NCBI GenBank assembly: GCA_964544355.1
Contig: CAZJAI010000003.1
Span: 57,014-121,013, forward strand
DNA: 64,000 nt
Direction of reading: 5' to 3'
Origin: Chaera sp964544355
GTDB lineage: Bacteria > Patescibacteriota > Saccharimonadia > Saccharimonadales > Saccharimonadaceae
Made by a program: the position numbers and the translations under genes. Position 1 is the first letter of the stretch; the number at the start of each line of letters is the position of its first letter. The notes beneath the pieces are model-generated. The model ran no database searches, was not told the origin of the DNA, and worked only from the letters and a program-made list of their open reading frames with translations. Shown one piece after another: positions 42,866 to 51,077 of the stretch.

Positions 42866-43513
42866 ATGTCGCTATCGGAACGCCCGAACTATCTTGAAAC
42901 ATCCGAGCCGAACAGCCGGCTGATCCGGCTGCGCTATTTCGCCTCGGCGGCCATGGACGGCAATCTTCGGCCGGAACGGTCCATCGTCTATCTGACGGAT
43001 TACCTGAGGGATGATTTTGGCTGCAGCGAGGAAGAAGCCGCCAGATTGTTGCACAACGGCCTGGGTATTACCGAAGAAATTTACCGCAGCGACGGCTCGG
43101 AATTCGTCCAGCTTGTCCGGCTGGCCCCTCTGAAGCTTGGGCAACTGATAGAAATAGCCTATCCGGAACCCGATCACCAGCAGTTCTTAATCGATTGGTA
43201 CGATCTGGCCGCTAAAACAGCCTTGGCCGGGGCCGAAGAACACATGGCACACCGCATCATCTGTTACCTACCCCCCAACGAAACTGGCTGCCAGTATAGC
43301 CGGGTATGCCCGCCTAAAGCCGCCCGTAATATTCTAATAGCCGAGGCTCTCCACGGCCGTCACGAGGGCGATCCCACTTATCAGGCGGTTACGGGGAGTT
43401 TATTGTTCGGCGCAACCGTCCGCTGCAAGCTCGAAGCCGCCTACCGGTGCCAGTTGATCGGTCAACTCGAGAGAGGGGCAATCTGGCAGATGTATCAAAA
43501 CGGCGGCCACTAG
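42866..43513 (+). CDS. Hypothetical protein between fusA and tuf
   Basis: 215 residues, soluble, helical. A cluster with Cys (CYLPPNETGCQYSRVCPPKAARN, about 133-155) stands out; no metal-binding pattern is clear. It lies 59 nt after fusA and before the tuf promoter. A weak TAAACT -10 lies near 42846. Codon use matches its neighbours. I do not recognise the family. Confidence 0.72.
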   Translation: MSLSERPNYLETSEPNSRLIRLRYFASAAMDGNLRPERSIVYLTDYLRDDFGCSEEEAARLLHNGLGITEEIYRSDGSEFVQLVRLAPLKLGQLIEIAYPEPDHQQFLIDWYDLAAKTALAGAEEHMAHRIICYLPPNETGCQYSRVCPPKAARNILIAEALHGRHEGDPTYQAVTGSLLFGATVRCKLEAAYRCQLIGQLERGAIWQMYQNGGH

Positions 43514-43574
43514 CGGCTGGGGCCGTTGTGCTAAAAACCTGCCGGTTTAAAAAACCAAATAAGGCGAAAAGCAC

Positions 43575-43603
43575 TTTACAGTAGGAATAAAAACATCTAT
43601 AAT
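43575..43603 (+). promoter_or_regulatory. tuf promoter
   Basis: TTTACA (43575-43580), 17-nt spacer, TATAAT (43598-43603): near consensus and the same architecture as the infA promoter. The leader of about 80 nt holds a hairpin, TGAGGA (43619-43624) with TCCTCA (43630-43635). Confidence 0.85.
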
Positions 43604-43692
43604 CGGCGCCATACGCCGTGAGGATTTTTTCCTCATGCACTAAAAGGCGAAGATTACAACCTTCATCAGAACAACCTTAAGGAGACCAAAAA

Positions 43693-44877
43693 ATGGCAAC
43701 ATTCGACCGCAGCAAACCTCACGTAAACGTTGGCACTATGGGCCATGTCGATCACGGCAAGACTACCCTGACCGCCGCTATCACGGCTGTTTTGGCGGCC
43801 TTATTGCCTAGCGACACCAACAAGCCGGTTGCTTACGACCAGATAGATAAAGCCCCGGAAGAGCGCCAGCGCGGCATTACCATCGCTACCAGCCATCAGG
43901 AGTACGAAAGCGAGAAGCGCCATTACGCCCACGTGGACATGCCCGGTCACGCCGACTACGTTAAGAATATGATTACCGGTGCCGCTCAAATCGACGGCGC
44001 CATACTGGTGGTTTCGGCGGCTGACGGCCCGATGCCGCAGACCCGCGAGCACGTGCTGCTGGCCCGACAGGTCGGCGTTCCCAGGATCGTGGTCTTTCTA
44101 AACAAGATGGACATGGCTGACGCTGAGCTGGTGGAGCTGATCGAAGAGGATGTTCGCGACCTGCTGGCCAAATACGAATTCGACCGCGACTGCCCGATTA
44201 TCAAAGGCTCGGCTCTCAAAGCCCTAGAAGACCCCAAATCGGAGTGGGGCGAAAAGGTTATGGAGCTGGTTAAGGCCATGGACGACTACATCGAGGAGCC
44301 GGTCCGCCAGCTGGACAAGCCGTTTTTGATGCCCATCGAGGACGTATTCTCCATTAAGGGCCGCGGCACTGTGGCTACCGGCCGTATCGAATCGGGCGTG
44401 GTTAAAGTGAACGACGAGGTAGAAATCGTCGGTATCCGTCCCACCAAAAAATCGGTGGTCACCGGAATTGAGGCCTTCAAGAAGAGCCTCGACCAGGGCC
44501 AGGCTGGTGATAACGCCGGTATTTTGCTGCGCGGTATTGAACGCGACGACATCGAACGCGGCCAGGTTATCGCCAAGCCGGGCAGCATCACCCCGCACAC
44601 CGAGTTTGACGCCGAAGTGTACGTGTTGACCAAAGAAGAAGGCGGCCGCCATACACCGTTCTTTAAGGGTTACAAGCCGCAATTTTACTTCCGCACCACC
44701 GACGTTACCGGCGAAGTTGAACTGCCGGCAGATAAAGAGATGGTCATGCCGGGCGACACCGTTACTTTCAAAGTCAAGCTGCTTTCGCCCATCGCCATGG
44801 AGCAAGGACTGCGCTTTGCTATCCGCGAAGGCGGACGCACCGTCGGTGCTGGCGTGGTGACTAAGATTAACAAGTAG
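43693..44877 (+). CDS. tuf: Elongation factor Tu
   Basis: 394 residues. G1 GHVDHGKTT, G2 RGITIATSH, G3 DMPGHADYVKNM (Met83 where Cys is usual), G4 NKMD and G5 SALKAL are in place, as is GGRHTPFFKGYKPQFYFRTTDVTG in domain 3. It delivers aminoacyl-tRNA to the ribosome. AAGGAGACC lies before the ATG. Its own strong promoter separates it from fusA, and rpsJ starts 1 nt after its stop, so tuf and rpsJ are co-transcribed. Confidence 0.98.
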   Translation: MATFDRSKPHVNVGTMGHVDHGKTTLTAAITAVLAALLPSDTNKPVAYDQIDKAPEERQRGITIATSHQEYESEKRHYAHVDMPGHADYVKNMITGAAQIDGAILVVSAADGPMPQTREHVLLARQVGVPRIVVFLNKMDMADAELVELIEEDVRDLLAKYEFDRDCPIIKGSALKALEDPKSEWGEKVMELVKAMDDYIEEPVRQLDKPFLMPIEDVFSIKGRGTVATGRIESGVVKVNDEVEIVGIRPTKKSVVTGIEAFKKSLDQGQAGDNAGILLRGIERDDIERGQVIAKPGSITPHTEFDAEVYVLTKEEGGRHTPFFKGYKPQFYFRTTDVTGEVELPADKEMVMPGDTVTFKVKLLSPIAMEQGLRFAIREGGRTVGAGVVTKINK

Positions 44878-44878
44878 T

Positions 44879-45238
44879 ATGCCGCAAACCAGGAAAGCCA
44901 GCTCCAAAAAATCGGAAGACGCCGCTTCAAGCGCCAAACCGCGTATCCGCATTCGCCTGAAGGCCTACGACCACAAGGTGATCGACCAATCGGCCAAACA
45001 GATAGTTGATACCGCCCTAAGAACCGGCGCACAGGTGGCCGGTCCGGTGCCGCTGCCTACCAGGCGGAGTACGTTTACGGTGGTTAAATCCCCGCATGTT
45101 TACAAAAAAGGTGGCGAGGCCTTTGAAATGCGAGTGCACAAGCGCTTGATAGATATCATCAACGCCTCGCCCAAGACCATCGACAGCCTGCAAAGCCTCA
45201 GCCTGCCGGCCGGTTGCGACGCCGAAATCAGGATGTAG
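44879..45238 (+). CDS. rpsJ: 30S ribosomal protein S10
   Basis: 119 residues, of which the first 19 or so are a Ser/Lys-rich extension before the S10 core (IRIRLKAYDHKVIDQSAKQIVDTA, GPVPLPTRRSTFTVVKSPHV, FEMRVHKRLIDI). S10 is in the 30S head and also serves as NusE in antitermination. It starts 1 nt after tuf with no room for its own ribosome site, so translation is coupled. It is cut off from rplC by three unrelated genes. Confidence 0.96.
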   Translation: MPQTRKASSKKSEDAASSAKPRIRIRLKAYDHKVIDQSAKQIVDTALRTGAQVAGPVPLPTRRSTFTVVKSPHVYKKGGEAFEMRVHKRLIDIINASPKTIDSLQSLSLPAGCDAEIRM

Positions 45239-45240
45239 GC

Positions 45241-45513
45241 GTGTCCGGGCGTAAAACCGTCAAACTGGAAAAAGACGGCGCTTATTTTTTGAAGCTGGTT
45301 TTGTATCTCATACTGGGGTCTTTTTGGCTGAAGTTCGCTGCTCCAATTAATCTGGGCGGCGATTTTCTGCTGCGTGGCCTGCCGGTGGGGCTGTTCGTTG
45401 GTTTGCTGTTCGCTTCGCACGACCATTTTCAGATAGACAGGAAAATCGAATACGCCATTTTATTGGTGATGACAACCGTTTCGTTGTTTTTGCCGGTCGG
45501 CATAATCTTATAA
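45241..45513 (+). CDS. Small membrane protein
   Basis: 90 residues from GTG 45241, 2 nt after rpsJ; the frame is open back to an ATG at 45214 inside rpsJ, which would add 9 residues. Three hydrophobic helices (about 19-35, 42-58, 70-88) with a basic N terminus. Function unknown. The tight link to rpsJ implies translational coupling with tuf-rpsJ. Confidence 0.7.
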   Translation: MSGRKTVKLEKDGAYFLKLVLYLILGSFWLKFAAPINLGGDFLLRGLPVGLFVGLLFASHDHFQIDRKIEYAILLVMTTVSLFLPVGIIL

Positions 45514-45533
45514 AATTTTCTAGACGGCTGTTT

Positions 45534-45539
45534 TATACT
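45534..45539 (+). promoter_or_regulatory. -10 box 7 nt before the metzincin gene
   Basis: TATACT ends only 7 nt upstream of ATG 45547, so transcription would start at or next to the A of the start codon: a leaderless message. No clear -35. Confidence 0.5.
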
Positions 45540-45546
45540 AAAGGTT

Positions 45547-46254
45547 ATGGGAATGACCTGGCGCAAACTTGGCCCGCTGCTGCTGATTGTCGCGGCCGCT
45601 GCCGGCGGCCTGATTTTATTTAAAAACGCTGCCGCGGCTCCGGTACCGCTGCCGCTAAACTGTCAGCCGGAAAAAGACAGGCTATGTTTGATCCAACAGG
45701 TTTCAGTTGCTGCCGAGCGCCTGGAAAAAATCCAGCCGCCGCCGTTTTCGGCCACGAGCGCGCTGAGGGTAATTGAATATAGCGTCAGCACTAAAGGCAA
45801 CATTACCGCCGATTTGGCCCGGTTCAAAGTCATCTTAAACGCTACTTTAAACGACCCGCGCGGCTGGTCCAGACTGGGGTTGCATTTTGTCGAGGTACCC
45901 GCCGGCGGTCGGTTCGGCGCGGTGCTGTCCGAAGCGTCGCTGGTGCCCTCTTTCTCGGCGGGCTGCGACGTCATTTACAGCTGCACCGTCGGCGACTTGC
46001 TGATCATCAACCAAGACCGGTGGCTGAAAGCGTCGGATGCCTGGAACAACGACGGCGGCAGCCTGGCTGATTATCGCAACATGGTGATTAATCATGAAAT
46101 GGGTCATTGGCTGGGTCACGGGCACGCCGTCTGCCAGACACCGGGCCAGCCGGCGCCGGTGATGATGCAGCAATCCATTAATTTGGATGGCTGCCGCTTC
46201 AACCCGTGGCCGCTGGACAGCGAGCTACACGCTCCTAAACTGGGGATACCATGA
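45547..46254 (+). CDS. Secreted or anchored DUF3152-type metzincin peptidase
   Basis: 235 residues. An N-terminal hydrophobic segment (about 7-28) is a signal or anchor. The rest matches the DUF3152 family: a Y-x-V strand, NDPRGWSRLGLHF, the Cys pair of SAGCDVIYSC, NQDRW, then NHEMGHWLGHGHAVC, which is the full HExxHxxGxxH zinc motif, and PAPVMMQQ as a likely Met-turn. Family members are mainly from Actinomycetota and are predicted extracellular zinc peptidases of unknown substrate. The next gene overlaps it by 4 nt, so the two form a pair. Confidence 0.85.
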   Translation: MGMTWRKLGPLLLIVAAAAGGLILFKNAAAAPVPLPLNCQPEKDRLCLIQQVSVAAERLEKIQPPPFSATSALRVIEYSVSTKGNITADLARFKVILNATLNDPRGWSRLGLHFVEVPAGGRFGAVLSEASLVPSFSAGCDVIYSCTVGDLLIINQDRWLKASDAWNNDGGSLADYRNMVINHEMGHWLGHGHAVCQTPGQPAPVMMQQSINLDGCRFNPWPLDSELHAPKLGIP

Positions 46255-47123
46255 TCCGGCAATCGGCGCATGCTTCCTCAAGAAATCGCAAGAACCGTCC
46301 GCTACTGGAACGCCAGGCCCGGCGGCGGGCGGCCAGGCGTAAATTTCTCAACAGATTAACTGCCTGGCTGGTTATCGGCGGGGCTTTGCTGGCTCTGTTG
46401 GCGGCTCAAGCGGCGCTGGCGGCCAGCGGGCTGAAGAAAAACCTCGGCCAGGCCAGGCAGGATTTGGGCAGGCAGATCAGCGCCTATTCGTCGGATTTGT
46501 ACAAGCTGGATCTTACTCAAGCCGATCAGGCTAACCGGTTTATGAGCGGTCTGACTCAGCTTTCGGCGGCGGCCGGCCGAGCTTCTACGGTTTGCCAAAA
46601 CCAGTCCGGGCCGTGGGTCGGGACGCTAGCTAAAAACTACGCTTCGGAAATGGAGGCCTGCAAAGCTTTCGCCGGCAGCGCGGCCGATTTGAAAGCGTCG
46701 CTGGACCGGTTCGCCCAACTGTCCGATTACCAGATCAAGCTGCTGGCGGCCATCGCTCCGGCCTGGCAGTACCAGTCCGGCCCGGACAGGCTCGACCCGG
46801 CCAAGGGAGCGGCCGCTTGGAAGGCCTGCCAATCGGCTTTGCAGGTCATTAAGCCACCTGATACCACTACCCAGGCCGTCCATCAATCCATGATCGAGGC
46901 CGCCAGGCTGATCAGCCAGACGCTCGAGCGGCTCTCCTCGGTCGCCTCCGCAGCCGACCGTACCCAGCTGATCAATAGCCTGGATAACAACTATGCCATC
47001 CTTAACAGAGCCGGAGGCTCATTAAAGGCCGAGCTGGTCAAATCACAGGCCACCCTGTCGGCCAGTCTCAGCCAGGGCGCTTCGTCCACCCCGGCCCAGA
47101 CCCAGCGCTTTCCAAAGGTGTGA
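46251..47123 (+). CDS. Single-pass membrane protein with helical outer domain
   Basis: 290 residues. A very basic cytoplasmic N terminus (1-35) precedes one transmembrane helix (about 37-58); the remaining 230 residues are extracytoplasmic, mostly helical, with three Cys. It ends in a Ser/Thr/Pro-rich tail. It overlaps the metzincin gene by ATGA, so the two are co-translated and may act together at the cell surface. No family is recognised. Confidence 0.75.
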   Translation: MIRQSAHASSRNRKNRPLLERQARRRAARRKFLNRLTAWLVIGGALLALLAAQAALAASGLKKNLGQARQDLGRQISAYSSDLYKLDLTQADQANRFMSGLTQLSAAAGRASTVCQNQSGPWVGTLAKNYASEMEACKAFAGSAADLKASLDRFAQLSDYQIKLLAAIAPAWQYQSGPDRLDPAKGAAAWKACQSALQVIKPPDTTTQAVHQSMIEAARLISQTLERLSSVASAADRTQLINSLDNNYAILNRAGGSLKAELVKSQATLSASLSQGASSTPAQTQRFPKV

Positions 47124-47152
47124 ACCGGCCGGCGTGAGCGGCAACTTATTCC

Positions 47153-47182
47153 TTGACAACAGCTGAAGCGATCTGTTAGACT
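47153..47182 (+). promoter_or_regulatory. Promoter of the rplC-rplO supercluster
   Basis: TTGACA (47153-47158), 18-nt spacer, TAGACT (47177-47182). The leader to rplC is about 170 nt. Confidence 0.7.
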
Positions 47183-47216
47183 TCTTCAAGTAACATCAAA
47201 AGCGTTTTATAAATAA

Positions 47217-47335
47217 CGCCGCTTTGGCTACCAGCCTTACCAAACAAGGTTCTTGGTGAGTCGGCAGGTCCCAGAGGTTCGCAACCCGGCCTTAAGGATA
47301 CCCCTGACCTACCAAGAATTTTGCGTGAGGCGGCG
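47217..47335 (+). promoter_or_regulatory. Structured leader of the rplC operon with alternative helices
   Basis: A closing helix CGCCGC (47217-47222) with GCGGCG (47330-47335) encloses a long arm: TTCTTGGT (47250-47257) with ACCAAGAA (47311-47318), then AGGTC (47266-47270) with GACCT (47306-47310), then the hairpin GGTT-CGC-AACC (47276-47286). An upstream ACCAA (47239-47243) can pair with the same TTGGT, giving a mutually exclusive fold. The ribosome site of rplC follows the closing helix. Confidence 0.6.
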
Positions 47336-47359
47336 CTTATAGCAGAGGATTTAAACAGG

Positions 47360-47968
47360 GTGAAAGCTTTGATCGGTACGAAAATCGGCATGACTCAATT
47401 GCTGGGCGAGGACGGCGCGGCCACTCCGGTGACTTTAATTCAGGCCGGACCGTGCGTGGTTACTCAGCTCAAAAGCGTTGAAAGCGACGGCTACGCCGCC
47501 GTTCAGTTGGGTTTTGGCGTCCGCCGGAATCCTCCCAAGAGCCTGGCTGGACACCTTAAAAAATCCTCCACCGAGTCCAAGTCGCTGAAAGAAGTGCGCC
47601 CGTCAGCGGCTGTCGATTTAAAAGCCGGTGACAAGCTGGACGTCAGCGTTTTCGCGGTCGGCGATCTGGTCAGCGTAACGGGGGTCAGCAAGGGCAAAGG
47701 TTTTGCCGGTAACGTCAAACGGCACAATTTCAATACCGGCCCGAAAACGCACGGCAGCATGAACTGGCGCAAACCCGGTTCGATCGGTTCCATGTTTCCG
47801 CAAAAGGTCTTCAAGGGTAAAAGAATGGCTGGGCGCCTGGGACATCAACAGGTGACGGTGCGCAATTTAAAAATCGCCCTGGTGGACACCGAGCACAACC
47901 TGGTGGCTGTCAAGGGTGCCGTACCCGGACCCCGCCGCGGCCAACTAATGCTGCAAGGGGAGATTTAG
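47360..47968 (+). CDS. rplC: 50S ribosomal protein L3
   Basis: 202 residues from GTG 47360 (MKALIGTKIGMTQLL); an upstream in-frame start at 47321 lies within the leader fold and would add 13 unrelated residues. Core motifs GKGFAGNVKRHNF, THGSMNWRKPGSIG and GHQQVTVRNL are typical. L3 initiates 50S assembly and reaches the peptidyl transferase centre. AGAGG lies upstream. First gene of the supercluster. Confidence 0.95.
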   Translation: MKALIGTKIGMTQLLGEDGAATPVTLIQAGPCVVTQLKSVESDGYAAVQLGFGVRRNPPKSLAGHLKKSSTESKSLKEVRPSAAVDLKAGDKLDVSVFAVGDLVSVTGVSKGKGFAGNVKRHNFNTGPKTHGSMNWRKPGSIGSMFPQKVFKGKRMAGRLGHQQVTVRNLKIALVDTEHNLVAVKGAVPGPRRGQLMLQGEI

Positions 47969-47969
47969 C

Positions 47970-48614
47970 ATGCCGAGTACTGCTGGAGCCGTCATTAAAA
48001 AAGATAACGCACCGGCCTTGAACCCGGCGATTTTCGGCGTGAAAGTGGCCAATCACCAACTGCTCAGGCTGGCTTACGATTCTTATTTGGCCGATCGACG
48101 GCGGGCGGCCGCCAGCACTAAAACCCGGGGCGAAGTCAGCGGCGGCGGCAAGAAACCCTGGCGCCAAAAAGGCACCGGCCGCGCCCGTGTAGGTTCCAAC
48201 CGTAATCCCATCTGGCGGGGCGGCGGCATAGCTTTCGGACCCCGCGGCAACCAGAACTTTATCAAGTCGATCAACGCCAAGGCTAAAAAAATCGCCCTGC
48301 GCCAAGCCCTGTCGCTAACTGCGGCCGATGGCGTTTTGAAGGTTTTAAACCATCAGCCTGAATTTACCGGTAAAACCAAAGATATGGCCAGTTTTCTGTC
48401 CAAGCAAGTACCGGAGACGGACCGGGTCCTGTTGGTGGTTGACGCCATTAGCCCCGCCATGGAGCGCTCGGTGCGCAACTTGCCCGGAGTGGACTTAATA
48501 ACCGCCCGTTACCTGAGCGTTTACAAGCTGCTGAACGCTGATTCCGTTATTGTGACCCCGGCTGCTTTAGGGGTAATCGAATCCTGGCTGGGGGAGGCGA
48601 CAAGTCATGAGTAG
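47970..48614 (+). CDS. rplD: 50S ribosomal protein L4
   Basis: 214 residues. SGGGKKPWRQKGTGRARVGS with NPIWRGGGIAFGPRG is the tunnel-lining loop typical of L4. In other bacteria L4 also represses its own operon through the leader, which makes it a candidate ligand for the structure at 47217-47335. It starts 1 nt after rplC and overlaps rplW by 8 nt. Confidence 0.96.
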   Translation: MPSTAGAVIKKDNAPALNPAIFGVKVANHQLLRLAYDSYLADRRRAAASTKTRGEVSGGGKKPWRQKGTGRARVGSNRNPIWRGGGIAFGPRGNQNFIKSINAKAKKIALRQALSLTAADGVLKVLNHQPEFTGKTKDMASFLSKQVPETDRVLLVVDAISPAMERSVRNLPGVDLITARYLSVYKLLNADSVIVTPAALGVIESWLGEATSHE

Positions 48615-48918
48615 TTTAAGCCATCATTTTGTGATTCCCAGAATGAGCGAAAAGGCTTATGCCGCCAGCCAGTCGGCTACCTACGTATTCGAGGTTCCTC
48701 GTTCGCTAAGCAAGGCCGATATAGCCAAGTCCGTTGCCGAGATTTACTCGGTAACCGTAACCGGAGTCCGGGTGATCAACTCCAAAGGCAAACCGGTAAC
48801 CGGACGATCCAACCGCCGGCAGCGCGGCGTTAAATCCCATCGGACTGACTTTAAAAAAGCCTACGTCAGCGTAGCCGAAGGCCAAAGTATCAAGATATTC
48901 GCCGAGGAGACTAAATAA
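48607..48918 (+). CDS. rplW: 50S ribosomal protein L23
   Basis: 103 residues. VIPRMSEKAYAASQSATYVFEV and VRVINSKGKPVTGRSNRRQRG fit L23, which sits at the tunnel exit and docks trigger factor and SRP. Overlaps rplD by 8 nt and rplB by 1 nt. Confidence 0.95.
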   Translation: MSSLSHHFVIPRMSEKAYAASQSATYVFEVPRSLSKADIAKSVAEIYSVTVTGVRVINSKGKPVTGRSNRRQRGVKSHRTDFKKAYVSVAEGQSIKIFAEETK

Positions 48919-49757
48919 TGGCTATTTTGAACTACAACCCAACTACGCCGGCTCGGCGCGGCATGAGCAGCCAGGATTTTTCGGCCATTACCACCAAAAA
49001 ACCCTTGCGCAGCCTGCTGAAAGTGAAAAAGAGCAAGGCGGGGCGGAACAACGCCGGCCGGATTACCGTGCGGCATCGCGGCAGCGGCCACAAGCAGTTT
49101 TACCGGTTACTGAACCACCGCCTGGCCGACGGCCTCCGTTTGACGATTGAACACATAGAGTACGACCCCAACCGCTCTGCCAGAATAGCCAGAGTCAAAG
49201 ATGAATCTGGCAAATATCATTACATTCTGGCGGAATCCGGCATGAAGCAGGGGCAGGTTGTCATGTCCGGCAGCGGTTCGATCGTGGAAAACGGCAACCG
49301 GCTGCCCCTGAAAGAAGTTCCGGCCGGTAGTCTGATCTACGGCATCGAGTTGCAACCCGGCCGCGGCGGTCAGATAGTCAGGGCCGCCGGCACGCGCGCC
49401 CAGCTGATGGCTAAAGAGGGCGACTACGCTCTGGTGCGTCTGCCCAGCGGCGAAATCCGCCGCTTCCTTCTGGATTGTCGGGCACACCTAGGCAGCGTCG
49501 GTAACGAACAGCACCAAAACGTAAAAATCGGATCGGCTGGCCGCAAGCGCCGTATGGGCGTCAGGCCGACGGTTCGGGGTGTCGCACAGAATGCCGCCGA
49601 TCACCCGCACGGCGGTGGCGACGGCGGACGCCACGGTACCGGCAAGGCGCCGCGCACCCCCTGGGGACAGTTAACTCTGGGGTACCGCACCCGATCCCGC
49701 AACAAGATCAACAAGCTAATCGTCAGAAGCCGGCATGAAGCTAAGAGGAAGAGGTAA
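48918..49757 (+). CDS. rplB: 50S ribosomal protein L2
   Basis: 279 residues. NNAGRITVRHRGSGHKQFYR, the SH3-like middle and the nearly universal DHPHGGG loop (about 232-238), needed for peptidyl transfer and subunit joining, are all present. The loop flank reads VAQNAADHPHGGG where VAMNPVDHPHGGG is usual. Starts on the last base of the rplW stop. Confidence 0.97.
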   Translation: MAILNYNPTTPARRGMSSQDFSAITTKKPLRSLLKVKKSKAGRNNAGRITVRHRGSGHKQFYRLLNHRLADGLRLTIEHIEYDPNRSARIARVKDESGKYHYILAESGMKQGQVVMSGSGSIVENGNRLPLKEVPAGSLIYGIELQPGRGGQIVRAAGTRAQLMAKEGDYALVRLPSGEIRRFLLDCRAHLGSVGNEQHQNVKIGSAGRKRRMGVRPTVRGVAQNAADHPHGGGDGGRHGTGKAPRTPWGQLTLGYRTRSRNKINKLIVRSRHEAKRKR

Positions 49758-49762
49758 CGCGT

Positions 49763-50026
49763 ATGAGCCGTTCGCTTAAAAAAGGACCGTTCGTAGACTA
49801 CAAGCTGGCCCGCAAGGTGGCCGCGCTGGCCGAAAGCGACCGCACCATCATCAAGACCTGGGCTCGCAGCAGCTCGATCAGCCCGGAGATGGTCGGCCGC
49901 ACCATAGCCGTGCACAACGGCAAAGTGCACGTGCCGGTTTACGTCAGCGAGAACATGGTCGGGCACAAGCTGGGTGAGTTTGCGCCGACCCGTAAATTCC
50001 GCAAACACGGAGGCAAGGAGAAATAG
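49763..50026 (+). CDS. rpsS: 30S ribosomal protein S19
   Basis: 87 residues. MSRSLKKGPFVDYKLARKV at the start, then IIKTWARSSSISPEMVG and HKLGEFAPTRKFRKHG, are diagnostic. It binds the 30S head with S13. The spacing to rplB is 5 nt. Confidence 0.97.
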   Translation: MSRSLKKGPFVDYKLARKVAALAESDRTIIKTWARSSSISPEMVGRTIAVHNGKVHVPVYVSENMVGHKLGEFAPTRKFRKHGGKEK

Positions 50027-50028
50027 TC

Positions 50029-50427
50029 ATGGCCGCCGCCGTTCATCGATCCAGCATAGTTGCCTCGGCAAAGGGAGTAGCCATGGCGCCGCGTAAGATC
50101 AGCCTGGTCGCCTCCCTGGTACGCGGTCGCAACGTGTCCGACGCTCTGGTTATTTTAAGCCATACCCCAAAACGGGCGGCCAGGCCTCTTTATAAGCTGG
50201 TCGCTTCGGCCAAGGCCAGTTCCACCTTCAACCACGGCCTGGACGAAAAAAGCCTGGTTATCAGCCGCCTGCAGGTGACCGCCGGTTCGCGTCTGAAACG
50301 TTACCGGGCTGGCGCCAAGGGGTCGGCTAAACCGTACCAGCGCCGCACCTCGCATATTGCCATCGAAATAAGCGGTAATCCGGTTGCCGTCAAAGCGGCT
50401 GCCAAGCCTAAAGCCAAGGAGAAATAA
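50029..50427 (+). CDS. rplV: 50S ribosomal protein L22
   Basis: 132 residues. MAPRKISLVASLVRGRNVSDA and the C-terminal GSRLKRYRAGAKGSAKPYQRR hook, which lines the exit tunnel, are present. A short Lys/Ala tail (about 120-132) is extra. The internal GAKGSA is close to the GRA-type hook of other L22. Overlaps rpsC by 1 nt. Confidence 0.95.
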   Translation: MAAAVHRSSIVASAKGVAMAPRKISLVASLVRGRNVSDALVILSHTPKRAARPLYKLVASAKASSTFNHGLDEKSLVISRLQVTAGSRLKRYRAGAKGSAKPYQRRTSHIAIEISGNPVAVKAAAKPKAKEK

Positions 50428-51062
50428 TGGGACAAAAAGTTAACCCAATCAGCATGCGTCTACAGGTCAACAAGGGCTGGGTCTCGCGCTGGTTCGGCGG
50501 CAAGCGGGACTACGCCGCCTGGTTGGCGGCCGACATCAAGGTACGTAACTTTATCGAGCAGCGCTTCAGCACTAGGGCGACCGTCGGCCGGATCGACATC
50601 GAGCGTTCTGCTAACCTGGCCACCGTTACCATTCATACGGCCAAAGCGGGCGTAGTCATAGGCCGCGGCGGTCTGGGCGCCCAGGAAATTAAAAGTCAGG
50701 CTGAAAAAATCATCGGTATGCCGGTGAGAATTAACATCGAAGAGATCAAAAGACCCGAATTATCGGCCAAGTTAATAGCCGAGAACATTGCTCGGCAGCT
50801 GGAACGCCGCATTAATTTCAGAAGGGCCGTTAAAATGGCCGCCCAAAACACCATGAATGCCGGTGCCAAAGGCGTGCGTATAGAGGTGGCCGGTCGCCTG
50901 AACGCCGCCGAGATGAGCCGACGGGAAAAAATCATACTAGGCAGCGTTCCCTTGCACACCTTGCGCGCCGATATCGATTTTCATTTGGCCCGGGCTCAAA
51001 CCGCTGCCGGCATCATCGGTGTTAAAGTCTGGGTCTATAAGGGCGAAAGAGCGCAGGATTAA
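50427..51062 (+). CDS. rpsC: 30S ribosomal protein S3
   Basis: 211 residues. MGQKVNPISMRLQ, the KH domain with GVVIGRGGLGAQEIKSQAEK, and the C-terminal GRLNAAEMSRREK region with VKVWVYKGE are typical. S3 lies at the mRNA entry and has helicase-like activity with S4 and S5. Length is normal. Confidence 0.97.
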   Translation: MGQKVNPISMRLQVNKGWVSRWFGGKRDYAAWLAADIKVRNFIEQRFSTRATVGRIDIERSANLATVTIHTAKAGVVIGRGGLGAQEIKSQAEKIIGMPVRINIEEIKRPELSAKLIAENIARQLERRINFRRAVKMAAQNTMNAGAKGVRIEVAGRLNAAEMSRREKIILGSVPLHTLRADIDFHLARAQTAAGIIGVKVWVYKGERAQD

Positions 51063-51077
51063 CGGGATAACAAAACT

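Noticed and set aside
47321..47359. Upstream start for rplC
   Set aside because: The added residues are translated from the structured leader; the GTG at 47360 gives the standard MKALIG start.
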